The notes below the pieces were generated by a model. That model worked only from the letters and a program-made list of their open reading frames with translations. It had not been told where the DNA came from and ran no database searches. From Gallionellaceae bacterium (lineage in GTDB: Bacteria; Pseudomonadota; Gammaproteobacteria; Burkholderiales; Gallionellaceae), in the NCBI GenBank assembly GCA_947445045.1, contig CANFCA010000053.1, forward strand, positions 1 through 6,984: 6,984 bases of DNA. The letters run 5' to 3'. Numbering within the stretch: the first letter of the stretch is position 1; every line of letters starts with the position of its first letter. Positions 1-6,984 of this stretch are shown here, in pieces. The position numbers and the translations under genes are program-made.

Positions 1-530
1 CACTGGGCAAACTGCATGGCGGTGTAGTCGGCACGCTGATGACCAACTTGGCGTTTGAACATGCGATGAAAAAACTGAGCATTCCATTCATGCGCGCCAA
101 AGTGGGCGATCGTTATGTGATGGATTTATTGCAGCAACATAATTGGCAACTCGGTGGTGAGAATTCTGGACATATCATCTGTCTGGATAAACACAGCACG
201 GGTGACGGCATCGTGTCTGCGTTGCAAGTGTTGTATGCCTTACGAGCTAATCTGCAAACCCTTGCGCAAGCTGCGAGTGGTTTGCAGATGTATCCGCAAG
301 TACTCATCAATGTGCGCGTTGCCAAAGGCGTGGATTGCCTTGGTCACGACCAAGTTAAATCGGCTGTGTCCGATGCAGAACAAGTGTTGAATGGTAAAGG
401 TCGCGTACTATTGCGTCCGTCAGGTACTGAGCCATTGTTGCGTGTGATGGTGGAAGGTGAGGACAAGCAGTTGGTAGAGCAATCTGCGCAACGTATTTCA
501 GATGTGGTGCGTAGGTTGGCAGTAGCTTAA
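1..530 (+). CDS. glmM: Phosphoglucosamine mutase, C-terminal part (5' end outside window)
   Basis: GlmM interconverts glucosamine-6-phosphate and glucosamine-1-phosphate in the cytoplasm, the step that leads to UDP-GlcNAc for peptidoglycan and LPS. The frame is open from base 3 (LGKLHGGVVGTLMTN), so the ATG at 39 is internal and the gene is cut by the window edge. About 175 residues are visible, roughly 40% of a usual 445-450. The sugar-recognition loop GGENSGH is at 153-173 and the C-terminal phosphate-binding motif RPSGTEPLLRVMVEG at 414-458. Both fit GlmM better than other phosphohexomutases. The catalytic serine and the metal loop (DGDGDR type) would lie upstream and cannot be checked. 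The stop TAA is at 528-530, followed after 14 bases by a large hairpin shared with the convergent gluQ. No frameshift is seen in the visible part. Confidence 0.95.
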   Translation, partial: LGKLHGGVVGTLMTNLAFEHAMKKLSIPFMRAKVGDRYVMDLLQQHNWQLGGENSGHIICLDKHSTGDGIVSALQVLYALRANLQTLAQAASGLQMYPQVLINVRVAKGVDCLGHDQVKSAVSDAEQVLNGKGRVLLRPSGTEPLLRVMVEGEDKQLVEQSAQRISDVVRRLAVA

Positions 531-544
531 AGCTCTAAATCACC

Positions 545-595
545 GTAGGAGCGTGCCCTGCACGCGAGCTTATCGCGTGCAGGGCACGCTCCTAC
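545..595. repeat. REPIN-like pair of inverted REP units, probable shared terminator
   Basis: Two perfect 23-base arms (545-567 and 573-595) are separated by the five-base loop GCTTA. Each arm is itself a hairpin: GCGTGC-CCT-GCACGC at 551-565 and its mirror image at 575-589. The outer ends are GTAG and CTAC. A GTAG head followed by a short GC-rich hairpin is the layout known for REP sequences mobilised by REP-associated tyrosine transposases, and two such units in opposite orientation form a REPIN. The element fills the 69-base gap between convergent glmM and gluQ, 14 bases after one stop and 4 bases before the other. A transcription-stopping or mRNA-protecting role for both genes is inferred. 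No long T-run follows on either strand. Confidence 0.85.
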
Positions 596-599
596 AAAA

Positions 600-1664
600 T
601 CAAGCAGCAATTTGTAGCTCATTTTTTAGTTGCCCCAGTCGCCAATTTCCCACTGCCCAATTCAATACTTCTTTTACGTTGCCATCGCGTAATTCAACTG
701 GCGGTTGCTGCTGTAAAAACTCCAATACGCTAACTAACGTAGTAACAACATGGTCTGTGCCGATAGCTTGAGCAAGCGTTTTTTTACTTAATTTTTCACA
801 CCGTGCATTCACCACAATGGGTAGGTGCATGTAGTGCGGAGTAGGTAAGTCAAGAAGTTGCTGCAAGTAAATTTGGCGCGGTGTGGAGTGCAATAAATCT
901 GCGCCACGCACAATGTGTGTAATGCCTTGGAACGCATCATCTACAACCACTGCAAGCTGATAGGCGAATAAACCATCGGCACGTTTGACGACGAAATCTC
1001 CGATTTCATTTTCGAGGTGTTGAGTGATGTGACCTTGCAGAGCATCTTCAAATGAAATTACACCAACTGTATTATGAGTCTCGTCATTGATGGGACTATT
1101 AGCCATTCGACTAAGCCCGCAAGCGGACAAGTCGCGGGTTATCCCGCGAAAGCGGGAATCCAGTGGGTTTGAAAAAAAGGCATTTTGAATTGCTGGATTC
1201 CCGCTTTCGCGGGAATGACGGAGTAAATTAAAATTGGTGTTTACCCGCCAAGCTCGTCCTTCTCGCCCTTCAGGAATGCCATTACGACAAGTACCCAGAT
1301 ATATCTGTCCATCAATCCCATGCAACGCCGAATCCGCAATCTCCTTGCGCGTGCAGCAACACGGATACACCGCGCCGTTGGTTTGTAGTTGATGCAACGC
1401 CGCTTCATAAGCCGCCGTGCGCTGGCTTTGATAAAGCACAGGCTCATCGCTATGCAATCCAAACGCCGCCAGTGTGCGCAGAATGTTGTCCGCCGCCCCT
1501 GCCAAACAGCGCGGTGTATCGAGGTCTTCCATGCGCACTAGCCACGTGCCGTGATGATGCTTCGCGTCGAGATAACTACCCACGGCAGCAACGAGTGAGC
1601 CGAAGTGCAATGAACCGGTAGGGGAAGGAGCGAATCGCCCGCGATATTGGATTGAAGGCTGCAT
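600..1664 (-). CDS. gluQ: Glutamyl-queuosine tRNA(Asp) synthetase with in-frame repeat insertion
   Basis: GluQ is a glutamyl-tRNA synthetase paralogue without the anticodon-binding domain. It activates glutamate and attaches it to queuosine at position 34 of tRNA-Asp. Seen: the FAPSPTGSLHFGSL signature with the HIGH-type site HFGS at residues 20-23, RMEDLDTPR at 44-52, a zinc-knuckle pattern C102-x-C104, Y122, C126, the stretch IVRGADLLHSTPRQIYLQ from 251, and a KMSKS-type site KLSKK at 291-295. The length is 354 residues against about 290-310 for the family. The surplus, roughly residues 145-198, is encoded by a palindromic repeat cluster and lies between the zinc knuckle and the conserved SFEDALQG stretch. 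All recognised motifs remain in one frame, so the gene may still be functional. The ATG at 1664 starts right before the conserved N-terminus; I see no Shine-Dalgarno sequence there. An REP-type repeat ends 16 bases upstream. Confidence 0.93.
   Translation of the reverse strand: MQPSIQYRGRFAPSPTGSLHFGSLVAAVGSYLDAKHHHGTWLVRMEDLDTPRCLAGAADNILRTLAAFGLHSDEPVLYQSQRTAAYEAALHQLQTNGAVYPCCCTRKEIADSALHGIDGQIYLGTCRNGIPEGREGRAWRVNTNFNLLRHSRESGNPAIQNAFFSNPLDSRFRGITRDLSACGLSRMANSPINDETHNTVGVISFEDALQGHITQHLENEIGDFVVKRADGLFAYQLAVVVDDAFQGITHIVRGADLLHSTPRQIYLQQLLDLPTPHYMHLPIVVNARCEKLSKKTLAQAIGTDHVVTTLVSVLEFLQQQPPVELRDGNVKEVLNWAVGNWRLGQLKNELQIAA
1060..1240. repeat. Palindromic repeat cluster inserted in frame within gluQ
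   Basis: Two 22-base inverted arms (1142-1163 and 1193-1214) match perfectly across a 29-base spacer. Each arm is also a small palindrome: TCCCGC-GAAA-GCGGGA at 1142-1157, and ATTCCCGC-TTTC-GCGGGAAT at 1197-1216. This is the widespread proteobacterial ATTCCCGC...GCGGGAAT repeat (dRS3-like). Its translations HSRESGNP and LDSRFRG are familiar as artefacts in proteins hit by this repeat. A third imperfect hairpin lies at 1108-1134 (CGACT...AGTCG around CCGC-AA-GCGG). The outer limits given are the 7-base inverted pair ACACCAA (1060-1066) and TTGGTGT (1234-1240). They fit the extra protein length but may be coincidental. The insert keeps the frame and has no stop on the gluQ strand. Confidence 0.85.
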
Positions 1665-1680
1665 TAGGTTTCGTGGTTTC

Positions 1681-1732
1681 GTAGGTCGGATGAGAGTAGC
1701 GTTATCCGACAGGAGTTCCGCGTAATGCCTAC
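1681..1732 (-). repeat. REP-type palindrome between gluQ and the zinc-ribbon gene
   Basis: GTAGG at 1681-1685 and CCTAC at 1728-1732 frame an inner stem GTCGGAT (1685-1691) with ATCCGAC (1704-1710). The stem extends by one wobble and one A-T pair. This resembles the common proteobacterial intergenic repeat that reads GTCGGAT-x-ATCCGACCTAC on the other strand. It fills most of the 64-base gap between the small gene and gluQ. Read on the minus strand, its GTAG end supplies the TAG stop of the small gene (1729-1731), and its other end lies 16 bases before the gluQ ATG. An effect on gluQ translation or transcript processing is inferred, not shown. Confidence 0.7.
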
Positions 1733-2115
1733 GCTGGCTTCAACCGCTTTGCTGAACCGTGTCCTTGATGTTGCGATAAAGGCTCTTCGCATTTATGGAT
1801 AATTTCGCCAGATTCGTAGTCAGTGACTTGCTCAAAGTACAGATTACTATCTCGGTTAATTACTCGCAGCAAATCGACAAATTTATTTTTGTTGTGGGAA
1901 TAATTTGGGATAGTACGACTTTCAATGAAAGGTCGTTTTTCACTAATGCGTTTTGCTTTTAAGCCAATGCCACCTCGCATCATCAAGTTTCCTGAGATTG
2001 AAACTTTGTGGATGCGCTTGATGCCACCACAACTATCGCAAGGGGTGCGATGATCCAGAGCGTCGCCATTGATAATAATTAAAGTGCCGCAGTCTGCGCA
2101 TTCGGTAGTGTTGAT
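1729..2115 (-). CDS. Small zinc-ribbon protein of unknown function, start codon unclear
   Basis: The open frame gives up to about 128 residues. Counted from the ATC at 2113-2115, cysteines sit at 6, 9, 26 and 29 (CADC and CDSC), a four-cysteine zinc-ribbon pattern. A basic middle part follows, then an end with GEIIHKCEEPLSQHQGHGSAK. I do not recognise a named family and assign no function. No ATG, GTG or TTG occurs in frame between the clpA stop and position 1986. The first normal starts are TTG 1986, ATG 1983 and ATG 1980; ATG 1983 has AGGA six bases ahead but would drop the whole zinc ribbon. The ATC at 2115 follows a G7 run that could act as a Shine-Dalgarno sequence, so a lost ATG, a rare start or a sequencing error are all possible. 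The gene lies 45 bases after clpA on the same strand, so co-transcription is plausible. The stop TAG falls inside an REP-type repeat, so the original end may be altered. Confidence 0.6.
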   Translation of the reverse strand: MNTTECADCGTLIIINGDALDHRTPCDSCGGIKRIHKVSISGNLMMRGGIGLKAKRISEKRPFIESRTIPNYSHNKNKFVDLLRVINRDSNLYFEQVTDYESGEIIHKCEEPLSQHQGHGSAKRLKPA

Positions 2116-2160
2116 GGCTACCCCCCCAATTTTTGATTTTAGTAAGATTAGATTATGAAG

Positions 2161-4413
2161 TTAAACCGTAATTTCTTCTTCCTCAAACTCCAACCCCACC
2201 TTGTCATCTTTTACATCCACGGTAACCTTGCCGCCGTTCGCCAATTTACCAAACAGCAATTCATCCGCCAGCGCGGAGCGGATGGTGTCTTGTATCAAGC
2301 GCGCCATGGGGCGTGCGCCCATTAGCGGGTCAAAGCCGTTTTCGGCTAGGTGTTCTTTGAGTGCATCGGTGAATACCACTTCTACTTTTTTCTCGTGCAG
2401 TTGTTCTTCAAGTTGCATTAGGAATTTATCGACCACGCGTAGGATGACTTCTTTATCCAGTGAGGCGAAGGAGATGGTGGCATCCAAACGGTTGCGGAAT
2501 TCTGGTGTGAATAGGCGTTTGATGTCGGCCATTTCGTCGCCTGCGGCTTTGGTATTGGTGAAGCCGATTTGCGTTTTGTTGAGGGCTTCTGCGCCTGCAT
2601 TGGTAGTCATAATAATCACTACGTTGCGGAAGTCGGCTTTGCGTCCGTTGTTGTCGGTGAGCGTGCCGTGATCCATCACTTGTAGCAGGATGTTGAAAAT
2701 GTCGGGGTGGGCTTTTTCGATTTCATCAAGCAACAAAACTGCGTGCGGTTGCTTGCTAATCATTTCGGTGAGCAGCCCGCCTTGGTCAAAGCCCACATAG
2801 CCGGGAGGCGCGCCAATCAAGCGTGATACGGCATGGCGTTCCATATATTCAGACATGTCGAAGCGATGCAGTGGCATGCCCATTACGTAGGCGAGTTGGC
2901 GTGCCACTTCGGTTTTGCCTACACCCGTTGGACCGGAAAATAAGAAGCTGCCAATTGGTTTTTGTGGATTACCCAAACCGCTGCGCGACATTTTGATGGC
3001 GCGAGCCAGGGTGTCGATAGCTTTGTCCTGGCCAAATACGGTGGCTTTCAAATCACGATCCAGCGTCTTCAAGGTGTTGCGGTCATCACTCGAAACCGTG
3101 CGGGGTGGAATACGCGCTATCTTGGAAATAATTTCTTCGATCTCGTGCTTACCGATGACTTTTTTCTGTTTCGATTTGGGCAGTATGCGTTGCGCTGCTC
3201 CTGCTTCGTCCAACACATCTATCGCCTTATCGGGCAGATGCCTATCATTGATGAAGCGCGCAGAAAGTTCGGCTGCACAGGTGATTGCCTGAGCGCTGAA
3301 TTTAACACCGTGATGTTCCTCAAAACGGGTTTTCAGCCCTTTCAAAATGGCGATGGTTTGTTCAACCGAAGGCTCAGGCACATCCACTTTTTGGAAGCGG
3401 CGTGACAGCGCGTGATCCTTTTCAAAGATACCGCGATACTCTTGATAAGTGGTCGCACCAATACATTTGAGCGTGCCGTTTGAGAGAGCAGGCTTGAGCA
3501 GATTGGACGCGTCCATCGTGCCACCCGATGCTGCTCCTGCACCGATCATAGTGTGTATTTCGTCGATGAATAAAATCGCGTGAGGCGCATCGCTGAGTTC
3601 CTTCAACACAGCTTTGAGGCGTTGCTCAAAATCGCCGCGATATTTTGTCCCCGCCAATAATGCGCCCATATCCAACGAGTAAACATGCGCATCCTGAAGA
3701 ATTTCCGGCACATCTTTTTCCACGATACGACGTGCCAAACCTTCTGCAATCGCAGTCTTGCCGACACCTGCTTCACCTACCAGCAACGGATTGTTTTTGC
3801 GACGACGACACAAGGTTTGAATGACACGTTCCAGCTCGATATCACGACCAATCAGCGGGTCGATTTTTCCTGCAACGGCTTGTGCATTCAAGTCTTGCGC
3901 GTAGCTCTTTAATGCGCTGCCTGCATTGGGGTCTTGCTCGGCTTCAGCTTCCTGCTGAGGTTTGGTTGGCGTATCGCTTTGTGCCTTGTCGATGCCGTGT
4001 GAGATGTAATTCACCACATCCAAGCGGCTGATATTGCGCTGTGTGAGGAAATAAACTGCGTGTGAATCTTTCTCGCCGAACAGTGCGACCAAAATGTTTG
4101 CGCCGACTACTTCCTTTTTATTGCTGGATTGAACATGCAAAATTGCTCGCTGAATTACACGCTGAAAGCCCACTGTAGGTTGTGTATCGACTTCGTTGCC
4201 ACCTGGAATGACAGGCGTGTTTTCGGTGATGAAATTCGTCACGACTACGCGTAGTTCGTCGATGTTCGCACCGCAAGCACGTAACACTTGTGCTGCGGAA
4301 GCGTTGTCCAGCATGGTGAGCAGCAAATGCTCAACCGTGATGAACTCGTGGCGTTTTTGTCTCGCTTCAACAAATGCCAAATGCAGACTTACTTCTAATT
4401 CTTGAGCAATCAT
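2161..4413 (-). CDS. clpA: ATP-dependent Clp protease ATP-binding subunit ClpA
   Basis: ClpA is the hexameric AAA+ unfoldase that feeds proteins, including N-end-rule substrates brought by ClpS, into the ClpP protease in the cytoplasm. The chosen start is the ATG at 4413 ([20 protein letters not shown]), which matches the normal ClpA N-terminus and has GGAGGA seven bases upstream, inside the last codons of clpS. An upstream ATG at 4473 would add 20 residues lying over clpS. The protein is then 750 residues, against 758 in E. coli. Order of parts: Clp N domain about 1-145, AAA-1 with Walker A GEAGVGKT 213-220, Walker B acidic pair D284-E285 and pore loop KYRG 257-260; AAA-2 with Walker A GPTGVGKT 494-501, D563-E564, pore loop GYVG 538-541 and sensor-2 GARPMAR 699-705. 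The ClpP-contact tripeptide is IGF at 616-618. No defect is visible. clpS ends one base before this start, so the two genes are coupled. Confidence 0.97.
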   Translation of the reverse strand: MIAQELEVSLHLAFVEARQKRHEFITVEHLLLTMLDNASAAQVLRACGANIDELRVVVTNFITENTPVIPGGNEVDTQPTVGFQRVIQRAILHVQSSNKKEVVGANILVALFGEKDSHAVYFLTQRNISRLDVVNYISHGIDKAQSDTPTKPQQEAEAEQDPNAGSALKSYAQDLNAQAVAGKIDPLIGRDIELERVIQTLCRRRKNNPLLVGEAGVGKTAIAEGLARRIVEKDVPEILQDAHVYSLDMGALLAGTKYRGDFEQRLKAVLKELSDAPHAILFIDEIHTMIGAGAASGGTMDASNLLKPALSNGTLKCIGATTYQEYRGIFEKDHALSRRFQKVDVPEPSVEQTIAILKGLKTRFEEHHGVKFSAQAITCAAELSARFINDRHLPDKAIDVLDEAGAAQRILPKSKQKKVIGKHEIEEIISKIARIPPRTVSSDDRNTLKTLDRDLKATVFGQDKAIDTLARAIKMSRSGLGNPQKPIGSFLFSGPTGVGKTEVARQLAYVMGMPLHRFDMSEYMERHAVSRLIGAPPGYVGFDQGGLLTEMISKQPHAVLLLDEIEKAHPDIFNILLQVMDHGTLTDNNGRKADFRNVVIIMTTNAGAEALNKTQIGFTNTKAAGDEMADIKRLFTPEFRNRLDATISFASLDKEVILRVVDKFLMQLEEQLHEKKVEVVFTDALKEHLAENGFDPLMGARPMARLIQDTIRSALADELLFGKLANGGKVTVDVKDDKVGLEFEEEEITV

Positions 4414-4414
4414 T

Positions 4415-4717
4415 TCAAATTTCCTCCATGCCACATCGTAGCGGATGCCCGTGTTGTTTTGCAAACTCTGCAACCTGATTTATTTTACTTTCTGCCACAT
4501 CGCGCGAATACACCCCGCAAACTGCCGACCCTTCAGTATGTACTTTGAGCATGATTTGCTGCGCACGTTCAAGATTAAAACTAAAAAACCGCATCAACAC
4601 CTCAATGACAAATTCCATGGTTGTGTAATCGTCATTAAACAAAAGCACCTTGAACATTTTCGGCGGCTTTGTTTTGGCTCGTTCTGGCGCAAGTACCGTG
4701 CTGCTTTTAGTGGGCAT
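4415..4717 (-). CDS. clpS: ClpAP adaptor protein ClpS
   Basis: ClpS binds proteins with destabilising N-terminal residues (Leu, Phe, Tyr, Trp) and hands them to the ClpA N domain. The protein is 100 residues, with a flexible N-terminal tail up to about 18 and then the compact fold beginning KPPKMFKVLLFNDDYT. The pocket residues known from E. coli ClpS (N34, D35, D36, M40, H66) appear at N28, D29, D30, M34 and H60 with a constant offset of six. The motif HTEGSAVCGVYSRDVAE is also typical. The start ATG at 4717 gives the expected short tail; only a weak purine stretch lies upstream. The stop TGA is one base before the clpA ATG, so translation of the pair is probably coupled. Only the adaptor and unfoldase are here; clpP is not in the window. 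Confidence 0.97.
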   Translation of the reverse strand: MPTKSSTVLAPERAKTKPPKMFKVLLFNDDYTTMEFVIEVLMRFFSFNLERAQQIMLKVHTEGSAVCGVYSRDVAESKINQVAEFAKQHGHPLRCGMEEI

Positions 4718-4758
4718 AACCGAATGTGCTTACTGTTAATTTCATGGCTCTATAGTTG

Positions 4759-4786
4759 ATGATACGCGCGGCTTTTTCAAGGGCAA
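4759..4786 (-). promoter_or_regulatory. Possible sigma-70 promoter for clpS-clpA
   Basis: On the minus strand, TTGCCC (4781-4786, four of six matches to the -35 box) is followed after 16 bases by TATCAT (4759-4764, five of six matches to the -10 box). The start site would be near 4752, giving a leader of about 35 bases before the clpS ATG. The spacer end is GC-rich (GCCGCGCG). This is pattern matching only. A competing pair, TTGAAA with TATAGA, has a 20-base spacer and looks worse. Confidence 0.35.
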
Positions 4787-4808
4787 AGCAAAAAAATGTA
4801 TAAATCCC

Positions 4809-4838
4809 TTGACGTTGTGAAGTTATCTAAGGTAAAAA
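4809..4838 (+). promoter_or_regulatory. Probable sigma-70 promoter of the cold-shock gene
   Basis: TTGACG (4809-4814, five of six matches) is followed by an 18-base spacer and TAAAAA (4833-4838, four of six). Transcription from here would start near 4845 and give a 5' leader of roughly 105 bases before the csp ATG. Long leaders are usual for cold-shock genes. It lies back to back with the proposed clpS promoter, in the 234-base gap between the two divergent genes. Confidence 0.5.
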
Positions 4839-4844
4839 GTGAAC

Positions 4845-4951
4845 TGGCGTTTGATTCAAAGTTTCTGCAGTACTGGTTTTGCCGTGTGCGGTCTTAGATT
4901 CAAACAGTTTCGCGGGGGTTTTCTCCGTTTTTTTAGTAAGGAAGTAATCAC
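4845..4951 (+). promoter_or_regulatory. Long 5' leader of csp with terminator-like hairpin and direct repeat
   Basis: The leader contains an eight-base direct repeat GATTCAAA (4853-4860 and 4897-4904). Close to the gene is a small hairpin, CGGGG (4913-4917) with CTCCG (4923-4927, one G-U pair), followed at once by seven T (4928-4934). This has the form of a weak intrinsic terminator. The ribosome-binding site AAGGAA (4938-4943) comes directly after it, eight bases before the ATG. The layout could allow early termination or temperature-dependent folding that controls csp output. The structure is seen; the control role is inferred. No cold-box match was established by eye. Confidence 0.4.
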
Positions 4952-5155
4952 ATGGCAACTGGTACAGTTAAATGGTTTAACGACGCAAAAGGTTTTGGTT
5001 TCATCACTCCAGATGATGGCAGCGAAGATTTATTTGCACACTTTTCAGCAATCAATATGAGCGGTTTTAAATCACTCAAAGAAGGTCAGAAAGTGACTTT
5101 CGAAGTTGTTCAAGGTCCTAAAGGTAAGCAAGCTTCAAACATCCAAGCGCCTTAA
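4952..5155 (+). CDS. cspA: Cold-shock domain protein (CspA family)
   Basis: This is a 67-residue single cold-shock domain, the normal size for the family. Such proteins bind single-stranded RNA and DNA and melt mRNA secondary structure in the cytoplasm; some members are cold-induced and others constitutive. Seen: the opening [19 protein letters not shown] with RNP1 (KGFGFIT, residues 13-19) and RNP2 (LFAHFSAI, 27-34), and a [13 protein letters not shown] end. The ATG at 4952 is preceded by AAGGAA eight bases away. The gene has its own promoter, a long leader and a strong terminator, so it is probably transcribed alone. It diverges from clpS. The family is certain. The symbol is not, because paralogues (cspA, cspE, cspD) cannot be told apart from this sequence alone. 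Confidence 0.96.
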   Translation: MATGTVKWFNDAKGFGFITPDDGSEDLFAHFSAINMSGFKSLKEGQKVTFEVVQGPKGKQASNIQAP

Positions 5156-5172
5156 TTGGTTTTTGAGTTGTA

Positions 5173-5206
5173 AAAAAAGCCCAACACGAAAGTTTTGGGC
5201 TTTTTT
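5173..5206. terminator. Strong two-way intrinsic terminator between csp and icd
   Basis: AAAAAAGCCCAA (5173-5184) pairs perfectly with TTGGGCTTTTTT (5195-5206). The top can close further to a GAAA tetraloop (5188-5191) on a C-G pair. On the plus strand the stem runs into a T-tract, ending csp 18 bases after its stop. On the minus strand the stem is followed by seven T, so it can also end icd transcripts, which would then have a 3' tail of about 160 bases. Confidence 0.93.
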
Positions 5207-5336
5207 GTTTCCTGCATCCCAGTTAGGCGAGTTTAAAAACAGTTTGGCCGAAAATACAGAGCAAGCTATTTTTCTTGTCCTCCATCAAGCGATGGTCGAG
5301 GCAATTCTCGCAAGCGAACGCTGGAATTATGACGTG

Positions 5337-5357
5337 AGTGGCTTCAACGTAGCCACT
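5337..5357. other. Short hairpin just after the icd stop
   Basis: AGTGGCT (5337-5343) and AGCCACT (5351-5357) form a perfect seven-base stem with a seven-base loop, 8 bases beyond the icd stop codon. There is no T-run on the minus strand, so it is not a good intrinsic terminator by itself. It may protect the mRNA 3' end. The remainder of the interval 5207-5365 shows no gene I can support. Confidence 0.4.
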
Positions 5358-5365
5358 AGATTTGC

Positions 5366-6984
<1,619 letters not shown>

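Noticed and set aside
1172..1178. Run of seven A within the gluQ insert as a frameshift site
   Set aside because: The frame is kept as given and nothing suggests programmed slippage. It belongs to the spacer of the repeat.
4414..4473. Upstream ATG at 4473 extending clpA by 20 residues
   Set aside because: The extension overlaps clpS coding sequence and does not resemble a ClpA N-terminus. The ATG at 4413 has a strong GGAGGA and the expected first residues.
4839..5060. Plus-strand open frame overlapping the csp leader and gene
   Set aside because: It is a shadow of the cold-shock gene in another frame, with no family resemblance.

Overview
The window reads as a stretch of ordinary proteobacterial chromosome, most likely from a betaproteobacterium. 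The basis is the set of protein types: a GlmM C-terminus, GluQ, a ClpS-ClpA pair beside a divergent small cold-shock gene, and a monomeric NADP isocitrate dehydrogenase. A Nitrosomonadales-like lineage is a guess only. I see no phage, plasmid, insertion sequence, CRISPR array, tRNA or rRNA.

Layout. The 3' part of glmM (plus strand) enters from the left edge and stops at 530. It converges on gluQ (minus strand, 600-1664), with a long perfect hairpin made of two inverted REP-type units between them. Upstream of gluQ, on the same strand, are a second REP-type palindrome (1681-1732), a small gene of unknown function with a four-cysteine zinc ribbon (about 1729-2115), clpA (2161-4413) and clpS (4415-4717). 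These four minus-strand genes lie close enough to be one transcription unit. A divergent promoter region of 234 bases separates clpS from a cold-shock protein gene (4952-5155), which has a leader of about 100 bases and a strong two-way terminator. The 3' three quarters of a monomeric isocitrate dehydrogenase gene (minus strand) runs off the right edge.

How the genes relate. ClpS and ClpA form the adaptor and unfoldase of the ClpAP N-end-rule protease. GluQ glutamylates queuosine in tRNA-Asp, GlmM makes glucosamine-1-phosphate for the cell wall, Csp is an RNA chaperone, and isocitrate dehydrogenase belongs to the TCA cycle. They do not form one pathway.

The most interesting material is around gluQ. 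It is bracketed by palindromic repeats on both sides and also carries a palindromic repeat cluster inside its coding sequence. That cluster has inserted in frame and adds about 54 residues without a stop. The second point is the small zinc-ribbon gene: its open frame has no normal start codon upstream of the cysteines, and it begins with a run of seven G followed by ATC where ATG would be expected. I did not find a new multi-gene system.
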